A DNA stretch of 64,000 nucleotides from CBFDBF01 sp050291465 (GTDB lineage: Bacteria; Pseudomonadota; Gammaproteobacteria; Chromatiales; Chromatiaceae). Both the position numbers and the translations under genes were made by a program. The notes under the pieces were generated by a model, which ran no database searches, was not told the DNA's origin, and was given only the letters and a program-made list of their open reading frames with translations. Positions 28,635 through 38,082 of the stretch are shown here, piece by piece. The DNA lies in NCBI GenBank assembly GCA_050291465.1, contig JBNKJV010000006.1:124001-188000 (forward strand), in the 5' to 3' direction. How positions within the stretch are numbered: the first letter of the stretch is position 1; the number at the start of each line of letters is the position of its first letter.

Positions 28635-29497
28635 TGTGATGCTTCCCGGGCTGTTCCCTTGTCCCGACCCATCCAGAATATGACAGGCAAAGCGACTACG
28701 AATGTAAGCAGTCCTGAAATCTCATGTGCCGATGTTTTGAGGACGTCAAGTCCGTTCCACTGCACCAGAAGTGTTAACACCAGCACCCTCACGATATTGA
28801 CACCGATTGCAAGCGGCGCTGCGATAAGCAGTACCAATACTTTCCTGAGATTACTGGTTGAAAAATAGGCAGTAAGTATCGCCACCGTTACAGTCGCGTA
28901 AAGAGTTGAAAACCCGCTACAGGCGTCCGCAACCTGCAACGAGCCGTTCGGCGTCTGTAACAAGGTATCCTGGGCGAAAACCGGTACGCCGAGATAGGGG
29001 AGCAACATCGCGACGCTATCCGCGGCTATGTGCCTCAATGCAAGATGCGTGGATTCTGTAAACGTAAGTGGTATCGGCAACGTAAGAAACAACGTGGCCA
29101 GCGGAAATATGATGGATTTCGTACGCTCTATCCCGAAAAACAAAAGGGCCAGTCCCGGAAGCGACAAAAAAAATGCCGCAGCGGCCAGAAGCTGGGTATG
29201 TATCCCGGTATCCAACATATGAAGTCCCAGCGCCGGTATCAGCAGAGCGAACCCCCAGGGGCTGGAATCTCTGGGAAGATCCTTTTTCTGTCCTAACTCC
29301 TCCCATATCAGATAACCGACCACCAATGTTATCAGTATACCGTGGCCGTTATTCCAAACACTCAACGTCCATCTGTCCCAAAGCCATACAAGCGTCGGCC
29401 CGAAAAGGATAAGCAGCAGCATTGCCACCAACCATAAGTACCGGTTGCCGGCTGCATCCTGATTATAGGTCTGGGTCGATGAGACTGATGTAGACAT
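28631..29497 (-). CDS. Exosortase/archaeosortase family protein (does not look like exosortase A)
   Basis: A 288-residue integral membrane cysteine transpeptidase-like enzyme that would cut PEP-CTERM tails and join the protein to a surface anchor. About eight membrane helices are visible. The predicted catalytic triad is present: Cys193 in VADACSGFSTLYA, Arg237 in VNIVRVLVL, and His258 in SAHEISGLLTF. Exosortase A proteins, as I recall them, instead have an E-A-C-S-G-x-R-Y-L block and a D-H-x-x-Y-G block near the end, and often carry EpsI fused at the C-terminus; this protein has neither, and EpsI is a separate, overlapping gene. The only PEP-CTERM protein in the window is encoded 27 kb away. 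It is divergent from the GT39-like gene. Family is secure, subfamily uncertain. Confidence 0.9.
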   Translation of the reverse strand: MSTSVSSTQTYNQDAAGNRYLWLVAMLLLILFGPTLVWLWDRWTLSVWNNGHGILITLVVGYLIWEELGQKKDLPRDSSPWGFALLIPALGLHMLDTGIHTQLLAAAAFFLSLPGLALLFFGIERTKSIIFPLATLFLTLPIPLTFTESTHLALRHIAADSVAMLLPYLGVPVFAQDTLLQTPNGSLQVADACSGFSTLYATVTVAILTAYFSTSNLRKVLVLLIAAPLAIGVNIVRVLVLTLLVQWNGLDVLKTSAHEISGLLTFVVALPVIFWMGRDKGTAREASQ

Positions 29498-29842
29498 TGC
29501 TTTTGGGAATCAGTTGTCAGTTGTCGGTGAAGTTTGGCATAAACCTCCCTCTATTTCGATATTTGGATGGTCATATTTCTTGCCCCGATCATGCGTGATT
29601 ACATTTTCAGCAAACTGCCGTTCCTCACCCCCCGCCGGAAGCATTCGCCCCTGATCGTATCAATTTCCGGATTTGAGGAGTATTCCCGATAAATGATCAG
29701 ATGTGAGGGCCCGAAATCTTCCCATTTTTACCGTTTTCGGCTTATGATTATACCCTTACTAAGAGCCTTGTATTTTAACCTATTACTTTGTTTTATATAG
29801 TATTTTACGCACACAACCCGATTTTTGCTTTAACCAAAACAG
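29498..29842. other. Divergent intergenic region with short AGTTGTC tract
   Basis: A 345-bp gap between the exosortase gene (minus) and the GT39-like gene (plus); both promoters should be here. It contains two in-phase AGTTGTC heptamers at 29512-29525 followed by GGTGAAGTTTGG, a short example of a repeat seen elsewhere in the window. The right half, near 29765-29810, is AT-rich and may hold the plus-strand promoter, but no spacing fits the consensus well. Confidence 0.5.
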
Positions 29843-31504
29843 ATGCAATTTACCAGGCAAGACATTATTTCACCCGGGATATCTCTCTTTATTATCTTGT
29901 CTGTCCTCAGCGTCCTTGTGACACGTGAGTTGGGCAACCCGCATTTGGGGTACCCCGATGCCGATCGCATCTTAATGGACGGTGTTTTTATTCACGATTT
30001 CCTGCGTGATCTTCCTCTAACGGGAATTTACGACTATACGATCAACTATTATGCGCAATACCCTGCCCTGAGTATCGGCTATCGCCCCCCGTTCTTTCCT
30101 TTTGTCGAGGCTATTTTCAACTTGGCCTTTGGGTTAAACGTCTGGAGCAGCAGGCTCGCTATCCTCGCTTTTGCTCTGGTGGGATTTTCCTCCTGGTTTT
30201 TCCTAGTCAGAAGAATATTCAATACCACGACCGCCCTCGCAAGTTCCTTATTGCTTATGAGCCTGCCTTTCGTCGCACGCTGGGGCTGGTACACCATGGG
30301 AGAACTTCCTCTTCTCTCCATGACTATGCTGACATGCTATCTTTTCTATCGCTATGTTGAGACTGATAATACGCGTTTCCTTTTCGCTTGCGCCGTCTCT
30401 TTTGTTTTGTCCGTCTGGACCAAGCAGACCGCCTTCTATCTTGCTTTCTTTTTTATTCTATACCTTGTCTATGACAAATCACTACTCGATCGCTTGAGGC
30501 GGCGCAAGACCTGGGGTGCTGTATTCCTCATATTTGTTGCGCTTGTTCCATTGGCTTTCATAACCCTATGGCTGGGAGACCAGAATCTAGAGCAATCTAT
30601 AGGGCTTGCATCCCCATCCGGCTATTCTCCGTGGGAGCAACGTTGGAAAAGTATTCCGGAGCATTTCAGCAATATTTATCATCACCAGACAACGCTTCCA
30701 TTTCTTATACTTTCCATTTCCGGTATGTTGCTTTCCATAATCAAGCGCGATCGGAAAACCGTATTCTTCTGGCTGTTTATTATTTCCACCTTCCTGTTCT
30801 TCTCTTATATTGTCCATAAGAACGAACGCTATTCCATATTCTGGTTACCGGCGTTCTCCTTGTTTGCCGCATATCCATTTTATCTCTTACGTAATAACAA
30901 CCTTGCCAGATACTTTTCCGGTTTAGTCATTCTCGGTATTTTCTCCTACCAGGTAGTTACTATTTATAAGAACGAACCTGGTTATGCCACGGGATACCGG
31001 GAGGCGGCCCAATTTATATTGGACAACAGCAGGTCCCCAACCGTTTTTATTGACGCCTATAACAACGGATACTTCACGTATTTCATGCGTGCCCTTGATG
31101 ATGAACGTTCCATGTATGTGTTAAGGGCGGATAAGCTCCTTGCATCATCGTCTATAAGCGCAAAACACAGAATTGAGATACATGCTCAAAACAAAAGGGA
31201 TATTCTTAAGATTATTGACGACTACGGTATCGAATTTATTGTTATAGAACGTGAGGACATTTCCGGGGTTGCCATATACAAGGAGCTGAGATCGCTTCTC
31301 AATGACGGCCCGTTTTCCGTCGTAAAACGTATACCCGTAATATCCTCACGTCCGGTATTGCAGGGCCAGGAACTATTGGTTTATCGCTATCTTGATCGCA
31401 AACCGATTTCCGGCAATACGCTGACCCTGCATCTTCCTGTTGTCGGTCAAACAATAAACGTTCCCCTTCGCCAACTAATCGACAGTGATAAAAAGCAAAA
31501 ATAG
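29843..31504 (+). CDS. GT39/ArnT-like membrane glycosyltransferase
   Basis: A 553-residue integral membrane protein with about ten to twelve helices, of the dolichyl-phosphate-mannose mannosyltransferase/ArnT type that takes sugar from a lipid-phosphate donor on the periplasmic side. The first outer loop carries an acidic pair, YPDADR (around residue 40), where the family has its catalytic Asp, followed by YRPPFFPFVEAIFN and a W-x-x-R-L segment. A C-terminal domain of about 150 residues is soluble (TVFIDAYNNGYFTYFMRALD). The gene stands alone on the plus strand, convergent with the flippase gene 26 bp downstream. It could add side sugars to the polymer or to a protein; a polymerase role cannot be excluded. 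Confidence 0.8.
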   Translation: MQFTRQDIISPGISLFIILSVLSVLVTRELGNPHLGYPDADRILMDGVFIHDFLRDLPLTGIYDYTINYYAQYPALSIGYRPPFFPFVEAIFNLAFGLNVWSSRLAILAFALVGFSSWFFLVRRIFNTTTALASSLLLMSLPFVARWGWYTMGELPLLSMTMLTCYLFYRYVETDNTRFLFACAVSFVLSVWTKQTAFYLAFFFILYLVYDKSLLDRLRRRKTWGAVFLIFVALVPLAFITLWLGDQNLEQSIGLASPSGYSPWEQRWKSIPEHFSNIYHHQTTLPFLILSISGMLLSIIKRDRKTVFFWLFIISTFLFFSYIVHKNERYSIFWLPAFSLFAAYPFYLLRNNNLARYFSGLVILGIFSYQVVTIYKNEPGYATGYREAAQFILDNSRSPTVFIDAYNNGYFTYFMRALDDERSMYVLRADKLLASSSISAKHRIEIHAQNKRDILKIIDDYGIEFIVIEREDISGVAIYKELRSLLNDGPFSVVKRIPVISSRPVLQGQELLVYRYLDRKPISGNTLTLHLPVVGQTINVPLRQLIDSDKKQK

Positions 31505-31530
31505 TCTTACCGTTAACGCCATATGCCAGG

Positions 31531-32946
31531 CTAGCGGAATATTTCCGAATGGTTCCGTAGATTTTTATATATCGGGATATAGCCCGTCCCGAGAATCGAT
31601 AACGCTACAGCCAGCGCTATCAAATTACTAAAGAAAGAACTAATAGCAAAAAATGCCAGAGATGCCGTGATCGCGATTACAATGGATCGCACAGCTGTCG
31701 CATCCGTTCGGTATCTCAGTTTTTGTTTCAACATCACAATCAGGAACACATCAGCAATACAAAGGGCGGAAGCAACACCTGCTATCGCTCCAGATACCCC
31801 CAGGAACCCGGTAAATAACGGTACAAAAAGCATAAGAATAATTCCGCCTATCACTGAAACAACAAGGGCGTTTTTATAGAATCCATGAGCGATAAATACC
31901 TTTGTTCCAGCTACATATACGGTCAATGGGGTAAGCAAACATAGCACCGGTCCCAGTAGTTTCCCGGTTTGCGTAAAATCCATCCCGAAAACCGCCGGTA
32001 TCAGCCATGGCCCGATGGCCGTCCCTGTCATACCGCCCACAGCACCCGCAAAAATCGCCAGATGAATCATCGCGTTCATAAACAACTTCTCTTTCTCATC
32101 CCGACGCCCCACCGACCTGCTGAGAGCCGGCAAGGAAGCGCGAACCACCGCTTGCGGCACGGCACATGCCAATATATACAGCTGCATGGCCAGTGCGAAT
32201 TGCCCTAGTTGACCCTGGTCTTCAACCGCGTGCCGAAACAGCACCACCGGTCCCTGCTGGATCCAGCCGGACAGCAGGACCAACCAATAGAGACTCGCCA
32301 GTTGCATGACGCCTTCCGGAAGAGAAAAAGGTCGCCATGGAAACTTCACCAGACGCCTTCTTACTATATACAATGCCCAGGTTGCCTGCGCTATCCAGAC
32401 AAGAGCATGCAAGGCCGCCAAGGTGATAATTCCTTCACCCATTGCCAATAATGCAATGCCGATAAGCACTTCGGCGGGCCTGAACATTAGATTCTGATAC
32501 AGGACGTATCGTGCCCGTTCATAGGCTATAAACATGCCGTCCGCCCACCCCGCCAGAGCGCGCGCGGCCAGCGCCAGAGACAGAATAAGCAGCAGGTCAC
32601 GAATGGTTGCATCATCATTTGCAAGCCATCCTACTATCGCACATACGATTGCCGCCGCCGCGCTCAGCAAAGTCTGAAGACTGAAGGCTCGTGATACCAG
32701 TTTATCCGGGAATTCGGATTGGCGCGGTACTTCCCTCCCCAGCAGATTGCTGATCGCTCCTGCTCCCGCTAATGGGAGGAACGCGAGATACCAATGGTGT
32801 CCATAGGCAAAAACACCATATATCTCCGGACCCAGAAAACGCGCCAACACGACCATATAGAGCCCGCGCAATACATGGGTTATCGCGTCACCACCGAGCA
32901 GATTCGCGGAATTTACAACTATTGAATGCACCCCGTGCAACTTCAC
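31531..32946 (-). CDS. Polysaccharide flippase, Wzx/MOP superfamily
   Basis: A 471-residue protein with twelve to fourteen membrane helices and almost no soluble loops, matching Wzx-type lipid-linked oligosaccharide flippases. The opening SIVVNSANLLGGDAITHVLR and the stretch ARFLGPEIYGVFAYGHHWYL near residue 35 are typical of the family (an L-G-P-x-x-Y-G motif after the first helix). It would move undecaprenyl-linked repeat units across the inner membrane. It is last in a minus-strand run of glycosyltransferase genes. The start is GTG, with no earlier in-frame alternative that fits. No Wzy-type polymerase was recognised beside it. Confidence 0.9.
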   Translation of the reverse strand: MKLHGVHSIVVNSANLLGGDAITHVLRGLYMVVLARFLGPEIYGVFAYGHHWYLAFLPLAGAGAISNLLGREVPRQSEFPDKLVSRAFSLQTLLSAAAAIVCAIVGWLANDDATIRDLLLILSLALAARALAGWADGMFIAYERARYVLYQNLMFRPAEVLIGIALLAMGEGIITLAALHALVWIAQATWALYIVRRRLVKFPWRPFSLPEGVMQLASLYWLVLLSGWIQQGPVVLFRHAVEDQGQLGQFALAMQLYILACAVPQAVVRASLPALSRSVGRRDEKEKLFMNAMIHLAIFAGAVGGMTGTAIGPWLIPAVFGMDFTQTGKLLGPVLCLLTPLTVYVAGTKVFIAHGFYKNALVVSVIGGIILMLFVPLFTGFLGVSGAIAGVASALCIADVFLIVMLKQKLRYRTDATAVRSIVIAITASLAFFAISSFFSNLIALAVALSILGTGYIPIYKNLRNHSEIFR

Positions 32947-33094
32947 GTTCGTTGCCCCATTGCTCTGTCTACAGCCGCTTCGCTGCCGTCAGCCGACAAC
33001 TCCGTCTGCTTCCATCGCACTATGGGGCAATATTTCTCCGGCTCTCGCTCATTGCTTCGAGGCTCTATATTTTTTAGGTCTAACTGAAGTGTTT

Positions 33095-34204
33095 TCATAC
33101 AGAGAAATCCGCAATCATTTCCAGCTTTGCTTCAAGGTCCGGAATGCTTACGTGGACATCAAAATGTTCCCTTACCCATTTCATGGCCGCCTCCCCCATA
33201 CTTCTTCTGAGTTCCGGTTCGTCCAACAACTTGCAGATTGCGTCCGCGAGCATCCTCGAATCCCCCCGCTCGACCAACAACCCGGTATTACCATTGTCTA
33301 CAATGTCCGAAGGCCCCGTGGGGCAATCCGTCGATACCACGGGAATACCCAGGGCCTGCGCCTCCAGCAGAACGTTAGGCGTACCCTCATAATCACTCGA
33401 CATAAGGCAAAGATCCGCCGCCGCCAATGCAGGATAGGGGTTTGTAGTGAATCCGGGCATATATACCGAGCTTTCCACACCCAGCTCTTTCGCCCGCGCC
33501 TCCAACGACCGTCTTAACGGCCCCTCACCCAATATGAGCATATTTACCAAATGTCTTGTTCGTACTATTGCGAAGGCTTCCAATAACACATCATATCTTT
33601 TCGCATTACAGAGCCGGCCTATCGCGATCAGCGAAGCCCGCATCGCACCTGGTTTATCAGTTTCCAAAGCTGCCTGATGGGTAACTCGCTCAACGTCTAT
33701 CGCCTTATACCATACGAGTACCTTCTCCGGTCTAATAAATGGATAAGTATTCAGAAGTATCGCACTTAAGTCTTCACAGGACGTCAAATAATAATCAAAA
33801 ACGCGATAACTCCTCCTCGCCCAGGGCTGTCTCCAGCCCGGCTCGTATCCCGGATTACTGGCAATCATGGCAATACTTTTCGGTCTTCTTTGCACCCTAC
33901 GTATTGCCTCCGCACACAGCAGTGCCGGATTAAGGGCGCTCGCCACCAATATATCCGGCTGAACCTCGTTAATCAGTTTTCGTAGTTTTCTGATTCCCTT
34001 AATTATCTTCAGCTTCCTGTCTATACCAAGCTCGTACGTTGCTATTCCTTCCGGCAATGCGAAAACGATGTCCATTCTATGCAGTACGAGGTGTACATCG
34101 AACCTGTCTCGATCGATATGCCAGATAATATTATTGATTTTACGCTCTGCGCCACCACTGGACATATCGTGGGTTACAAACATAACGCGAATTGGTGTTT
34201 TCAT
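33095..34204 (-). CDS. Family 4 glycosyltransferase
   Basis: A 369-residue GT4 enzyme of GT-B fold. It opens with IRVMFVTHDMSSGGAERKIN, the G-G-A-E-R motif common in this family; the donor domain contains LIAIGRLCNAKRYDVLLEAF and SDYEGTPNVLLEAQALGIPV with the E-x7-E pair, followed by STDCPTGPSDIVDNGNTG. Relatives sharing the C-P-T-G-P motif include amylovoran and capsule transferases. It would extend the lipid-linked repeat unit in the cytoplasm. Upstream, after a 67-bp gap, lies another GT4 gene; downstream, after about 150 bp, the flippase. Confidence 0.93.
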   Translation of the reverse strand: MKTPIRVMFVTHDMSSGGAERKINNIIWHIDRDRFDVHLVLHRMDIVFALPEGIATYELGIDRKLKIIKGIRKLRKLINEVQPDILVASALNPALLCAEAIRRVQRRPKSIAMIASNPGYEPGWRQPWARRSYRVFDYYLTSCEDLSAILLNTYPFIRPEKVLVWYKAIDVERVTHQAALETDKPGAMRASLIAIGRLCNAKRYDVLLEAFAIVRTRHLVNMLILGEGPLRRSLEARAKELGVESSVYMPGFTTNPYPALAAADLCLMSSDYEGTPNVLLEAQALGIPVVSTDCPTGPSDIVDNGNTGLLVERGDSRMLADAICKLLDEPELRRSMGEAAMKWVREHFDVHVSIPDLEAKLEMIADFSV

Positions 34205-34271
34205 AGAGGCTGCTTATTTCCTGCCTGGCTCATACCGTTCAGTTGTCCTAAATCAACCTTTGAGTCGCAGA

Positions 34272-35399
34272 TCAACCTAACAACTTCGAAACAAGAGACT
34301 CCCAGGTCATGCTCTTCTTGTACTCCTGAATATTCGAACTCATGCTCTCGGCCTCTAAACGACTCATTGCTTTGATCGCCCCTGCAAGATCATCAGCATC
34401 TTCAGCATTTACCAGAATTCCTGTTTTTTCATTCCGGACCACATCCGGTAATCCGCCGACCCGCGTTACAATAACCGGCTTATCATAATGGTACGCCAAC
34501 GACACAACGCCGCTTCCGGTCGCGCTGCGATATGGCAATACTACTACGTCCGCTCTTGCAAACAGTTCGGCGGTCTCATCCTCTGAATGATATCCAGGAA
34601 GCACTTCAATCTGATCTTCCATATCGAGTTGCCGAATACGCTCCCGAACGCCCTCCTCACCCTCCCAGAATTCTCCGGCTATAGTGAGTTGGACATCACC
34701 CCCTTTCAACTTCCCCATTGCTTCCACCAGGACATCCAGGCCTTTATATGGCCTTACGAATCCGTAAAAAAGTAGCTCCAGTCCCCTCCTTCTTGGCAAC
34801 GTATGCTTCGGAGCCGGAAACTGATCGTAGATCGGATGAGGATGTACCACCACGTCCGCCATCGGCAGGGACTTTTTCAGATTCAGCTCATCCGCCTTCG
34901 TATGCACAAGAAAGCGTGCGCCAAGCTGCAATACCTTGAGGGTAAGAAAGGACTTCCAACCTGCTGTTTCATGTTCCATCACATTGTGACACAGGAATAT
35001 CACCTCTATCCCTGACTGCCTTAGTCGGCGTACGAGATACCCATAACAAGGGACCCAAAATACCGTCCACCAGGGTATAACTACTGAAGTCGCCCCGTAC
35101 TCCGATACACGCCTTACCGCTTTTCGCCAGGTAAATGGATTCAGGGAATCGATCAAATACTCCACGCCGGGTTCCCTGTGACCACTGTATTTCGGGTCTA
35201 TATCGCTTTCTCCCGGGAACAACCAGCTCGGATACTGTCGTGTAAATGAGATGGCTAAATGTTCAACCGCCGCGGACATCGCCCGATGCAGTCTCGTGGT
35301 GTGCTGTGCTATACCTCCTCTGAACGGAAGTACCGGTCCTATCAGGACGACACGTTTGTCAGGATTTCCCGGCATCTCCATTTTGCTTTGACGCTTCAT
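34272..35399 (-). CDS. Family 4 glycosyltransferase
   Basis: A 375-residue GT4 enzyme. Key segments are VVLIGPVLPFRGGIAQHTTRL at the start, VIPWWTVFWVPCYGYLVRRL in the acceptor domain, LLFYGFVRPYKGLDVLVEAM at the start of the donor domain, and VVLPYRSATGSGVVSLAYHY, where the usual E-x7-E is weak and replaced by an S-A-T-G-S-G loop seen in several GT4 enzymes. The long frame overlaps the end of the upstream GT2 gene by 41 bp; in-frame ATGs six and eight codons in would shorten that overlap. It belongs to the minus-strand run of genes feeding the exopolysaccharide pathway. Confidence 0.9.
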   Translation of the reverse strand: MKRQSKMEMPGNPDKRVVLIGPVLPFRGGIAQHTTRLHRAMSAAVEHLAISFTRQYPSWLFPGESDIDPKYSGHREPGVEYLIDSLNPFTWRKAVRRVSEYGATSVVIPWWTVFWVPCYGYLVRRLRQSGIEVIFLCHNVMEHETAGWKSFLTLKVLQLGARFLVHTKADELNLKKSLPMADVVVHPHPIYDQFPAPKHTLPRRRGLELLFYGFVRPYKGLDVLVEAMGKLKGGDVQLTIAGEFWEGEEGVRERIRQLDMEDQIEVLPGYHSEDETAELFARADVVVLPYRSATGSGVVSLAYHYDKPVIVTRVGGLPDVVRNEKTGILVNAEDADDLAGAIKAMSRLEAESMSSNIQEYKKSMTWESLVSKLLG

Positions 35400-36330
35400 T
35401 CATCTCTATTCTTTTAACCCTTTCCAGAGTCTTTTCCAGCAGTTGCCTATTGAATGAAATAAGGTCCGCAACAAGCCCGATCATAAACATCACAAAACCG
35501 ATAATCAGAAGTACTCCGCCCAATAGTAGTGATTGGACATGCCCTCCACCCGAACCGGTAAAGAAAAAGTACAGAAACCGCACAATCGGAATGAGCCCCG
35601 TCAAGGTCAGCATCGTCCCTATATAAAAAAACACCTTAAGCGGCTGATACATCGAATACATACGTATAATTGTCGTCAGCTGCCGTTCTATGAATCTTGG
35701 AACGCTCCTGTATAAACGGGACTCACGCGTTTTCGGATTTGTTCCCACCGGAACCGACGTGACAGCCATATCCCGCTTACCCGCCTGAATAAGCATCTCA
35801 ATGGTATAGCTGAAAGGAGAAACGATGTTCAGGCGTATGGCTGCTTCTTTTGATATCGCACGAAAACCACTTACCGCATCCGGCACCCTGACGCCGGAAA
35901 GTTTACGTACAACCCAGCTCCCGAACCATTGCATAAACTTTTTCCATTTTGAAAAATGCTCTATATTGTCCGTCTGCCGATCTCCGACCACGATATCCGC
36001 AATTCCGTCCTGAACTGGTCTTATGAGTTTCGGAATATCTCGACCGGCATACTGATTATCACCGTCGGTATTTACGATAATATCCGCCCCCGCTTCAAGA
36101 CAGGCTTCCAGCCCTTTTTGAAATGTTCGCGCGAGTCCGTGATTTTCCTTATTCCTTATAATATGTTCGATCCCCAGTTCCTGCGCTACCTTGACCGTAT
36201 TGTCGGTACTCCCATCGTCAATTATCAGGATCTCCACATCGACTCCGGGTATTTCGCGTGGAATATCCGCAACCGTCGCCGGGAGTGTATGCTCTTCATT
36301 GAAGCAGGGTATTTGAACGATAAGTTTCAT
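35359..36330 (-). CDS. DPM1/ArnC-like family 2 glycosyltransferase
   Basis: A 323-residue GT2 enzyme with a soluble domain and two C-terminal membrane helices. Visible motifs are IVQIPCFNEEHTLPATVADI, LIIDDGSTDNTVKVA, and the metal site NTDGDNQYAG. The helices (FFYIGTMLTLTGLIPIVRFLYFF and LLLGGVLLIIGFVMFMIGLV) and the residual segment IRMYSMYQP are typical of enzymes that load a sugar onto polyprenyl phosphate, such as dolichyl-phosphate-mannose synthase and ArnC relatives. It could make the lipid-phosphate sugar used by the GT39-like protein at 29843-31504; that link is inference. It lies 46 bp downstream of the GT4 gene. Confidence 0.9.
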   Translation of the reverse strand: MKLIVQIPCFNEEHTLPATVADIPREIPGVDVEILIIDDGSTDNTVKVAQELGIEHIIRNKENHGLARTFQKGLEACLEAGADIIVNTDGDNQYAGRDIPKLIRPVQDGIADIVVGDRQTDNIEHFSKWKKFMQWFGSWVVRKLSGVRVPDAVSGFRAISKEAAIRLNIVSPFSYTIEMLIQAGKRDMAVTSVPVGTNPKTRESRLYRSVPRFIERQLTTIIRMYSMYQPLKVFFYIGTMLTLTGLIPIVRFLYFFFTGSGGGHVQSLLLGGVLLIIGFVMFMIGLVADLISFNRQLLEKTLERVKRIEMNEASKQNGDAGKS

Positions 36331-36376
36331 TTTCTATTCTTCTTATCTTCTCATAGCGTAGGATTAATGGAGACAA

Positions 36377-37588
36377 CTATTCGCCACTGCCGGTCAGCCT
36401 TCCATATACTTCTTGGTATTTTGATACACTTACATGCCAGTTGCGTTCCTCCTCCACATATCTTCTTCCGCGATTTTTCAGCTCCTGCCAATGACTTCTG
36501 TCATTGATCATTTCCACCGCGCGTTTTGCAAGCGACTCGCGCGATCCGGAAGAAAACAGGCATCCATTCACACCATCCCTTATCAGTTCCTGATGTCCAC
36601 CGACATCTGAAGCAAGTACGAGTTTACCCTGAGCCATCGCCTCCAACGGCTTTAACGGGGTTACCAGATCAGTCAGTCGCATATGCAGGCGTGGATAAAC
36701 AAAAATATCCACCAGGCTATAGTAGCGGCTAACCTCGCTATGCGGGACTCTACCCGTGAACAATACCTTATCCTGTAGATTCAACTGGCCAACCATCTCC
36801 TCTAGCAAGCTCTCCTGGGGTCCGCCACCTACAAGCAGCAGCCGGGTATCCGGCACCTGTTCCATAATCTCCGGCAGGGCCTGTATCAGCAGCGCAAGTC
36901 CTTCATAGGCGTAAAATGAGCCGATAAACCCCAGTACCGATTTTCCGTCCAGACCAAGCCTTGCTTCCAGTTCCGAATCCCTGGCCGGATTAAACTGAAA
37001 ATTCTCGATATCCACCGCATTTGGAATAATGGTCACTTTATCAGCAGGAATGCCACGGCCAATTATCTCCTGTCGCAAACCCTCGCAAATCGTCGTGACC
37101 GCATCCGCCTGACGAAAGACATGGGATTCCAGTGCCCGCGTAATACGATAGCGTATCCCCCACTCCCTGCTTGTTCCGTGATCCACTGCCGCATCCTCCC
37201 AGAACGCCCTGCACTCGTAAACTACTGGAATATGGTGCTTTTTTCCAGCTTTTAGAGCAGCCAACCCGTTCAAGCTCGGAGAGTGGGCGTGCAGTATATC
37301 CGGTTGCTCCCGCACAATTATCTGGTCCAGACGTCCCGCCAACGAAGTGACGACACCGAATTGATTCAGAACCGGGATCCTCTCAATAATCCCACCGGTG
37401 GAACGCGTCCTGTAAAAGCGCAGACCATCCACAGTCTCCTCTTCGGGAGATTCGGCCACGTGTTTGGTACTGGTCACATGAGCTGTTTCCCAACCCAGTT
37501 TGCGCTGCTGTTCGAGGATTGCCCGTGTTCTAAACGTATAGCCGCTGTGAAGGGGGATGGAGTGATCAAGGATGTGGAGAATTTTCAC
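36377..37588 (-). CDS. PEP-CTERM/exosortase A-associated family 4 glycosyltransferase (TIGR04063-like)
   Basis: A 403-residue GT4 enzyme beginning KILHILDHSIPLHSGYTFRT, the characteristic opening of the glycosyltransferase group associated with PEP-CTERM/exosortase A loci. Further marks are ILHAHSPSLNGLAALKAGKK, VYECRAFWEDAAVDHGTSRE, VLGFIGSFYAYEGLALLIQA in the donor domain and FVYPRLHMRLTDLVTPLKPL with KPLEAMAQGKLVLASDVGG, which carries the donor-binding Glu. The start is GTG. Membership of this named group is by recall of its N-terminal and middle motifs and fits the neighbourhood, since the rest of the exosortase A-type operon lies directly upstream. Confidence 0.85.
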   Translation of the reverse strand: MKILHILDHSIPLHSGYTFRTRAILEQQRKLGWETAHVTSTKHVAESPEEETVDGLRFYRTRSTGGIIERIPVLNQFGVVTSLAGRLDQIIVREQPDILHAHSPSLNGLAALKAGKKHHIPVVYECRAFWEDAAVDHGTSREWGIRYRITRALESHVFRQADAVTTICEGLRQEIIGRGIPADKVTIIPNAVDIENFQFNPARDSELEARLGLDGKSVLGFIGSFYAYEGLALLIQALPEIMEQVPDTRLLLVGGGPQESLLEEMVGQLNLQDKVLFTGRVPHSEVSRYYSLVDIFVYPRLHMRLTDLVTPLKPLEAMAQGKLVLASDVGGHQELIRDGVNGCLFSSGSRESLAKRAVEMINDRSHWQELKNRGRRYVEEERNWHVSVSKYQEVYGRLTGSGE

Positions 37589-37592
37589 GGGT

Positions 37593-37646
37593 AGTTGTCA
37601 GTTGTCAGTTGTCAGTTGTCAGTTGTCAGTTGTCAGTTGTCAGTTG
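37593..37646. repeat. Heptanucleotide tandem repeat (AGTTGTC)n
   Basis: Seven perfect in-phase copies of AGTTGTC (37593-37641) followed by a degenerate eighth. The array begins just before the GTG start region of the glycosyltransferase gene and runs into the 3' end of the four-helix-bundle gene, whose last five codons and stop lie inside it. An inverted degenerate counterpart lies at 38083-38108. Confidence 0.95.
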
Positions 37647-37998
37647 ATAGTTTTATCGATTTAATTAGGCCTGACAGCATCCGTTTTAATTCTTCTAGCT
37701 TTCTATTCAACTCATCGAAATTTGACGAGGGTATCCACCCGAGGTCTCTTGCAAGAAGCAGATGATATTCGGTTTCGCTAGCTGATCCGAATGAAATCCG
37801 GAGAAAACGAATCATTTTCTTCTCCCCACCACGCCCGCATCCCTCTGCAATATTTGTCGGTATTGACGCACATGATCGACCTAACTGACTAATTAATCCA
37901 TATTTCTCTTCATCTGGAAATACGTTCGTCAATTTATATATATCAAGTGTAAGATTATGCCCTTTGTTCCACACTGATAGTTTTTTGAAGTCTTGCAT
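37633..37998 (-). CDS. Four-helix-bundle protein, 23S rRNA IVS/Avd-like family
   Basis: A 121-residue protein of the S23/four-helix-bundle family, named after open frames in 23S rRNA intervening sequences and related to the accessory protein Avd of diversity-generating retroelements. The family signature is clear: FKKLSVWNKGHNLTLDIYKL, then FPDEEKYGLISQLGRSCASI, then the most conserved piece PTNIAEGCGRG, then FLRISFGSASETEYHLLLAR and a last amphipathic helix. The function is not known; the bundle forms oligomers in characterised homologues. It has no evident link to polysaccharide synthesis and looks inserted between two genes of the operon. It is bracketed by inverted heptamer repeats, and its C-terminal codons and stop are supplied by the left array. 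No reverse transcriptase or template repeat is nearby. Confidence 0.9.
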   Translation of the reverse strand: MQDFKKLSVWNKGHNLTLDIYKLTNVFPDEEKYGLISQLGRSCASIPTNIAEGCGRGGEKKMIRFLRISFGSASETEYHLLLARDLGWIPSSNFDELNRKLEELKRMLSGLIKSIKLSTDN

Positions 37999-38082
37999 CC
38001 TTGCATAGTCCTTTTCGGTTGTTCGCTTACAGAAGCCAGCCTATATATTTCAGATTATAAGTAATCGCTCTTAGTGACTAAT

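Noticed and set aside
37593..37646. Possible CRISPR array
   Set aside because: The unit is 7 bp with no spacers and no cas genes nearby.
37633..37998. Possible diversity-generating retroelement because of the Avd-like protein
   Set aside because: No reverse transcriptase and no template/variable repeat pair was seen nearby; the family is much broader than Avd.
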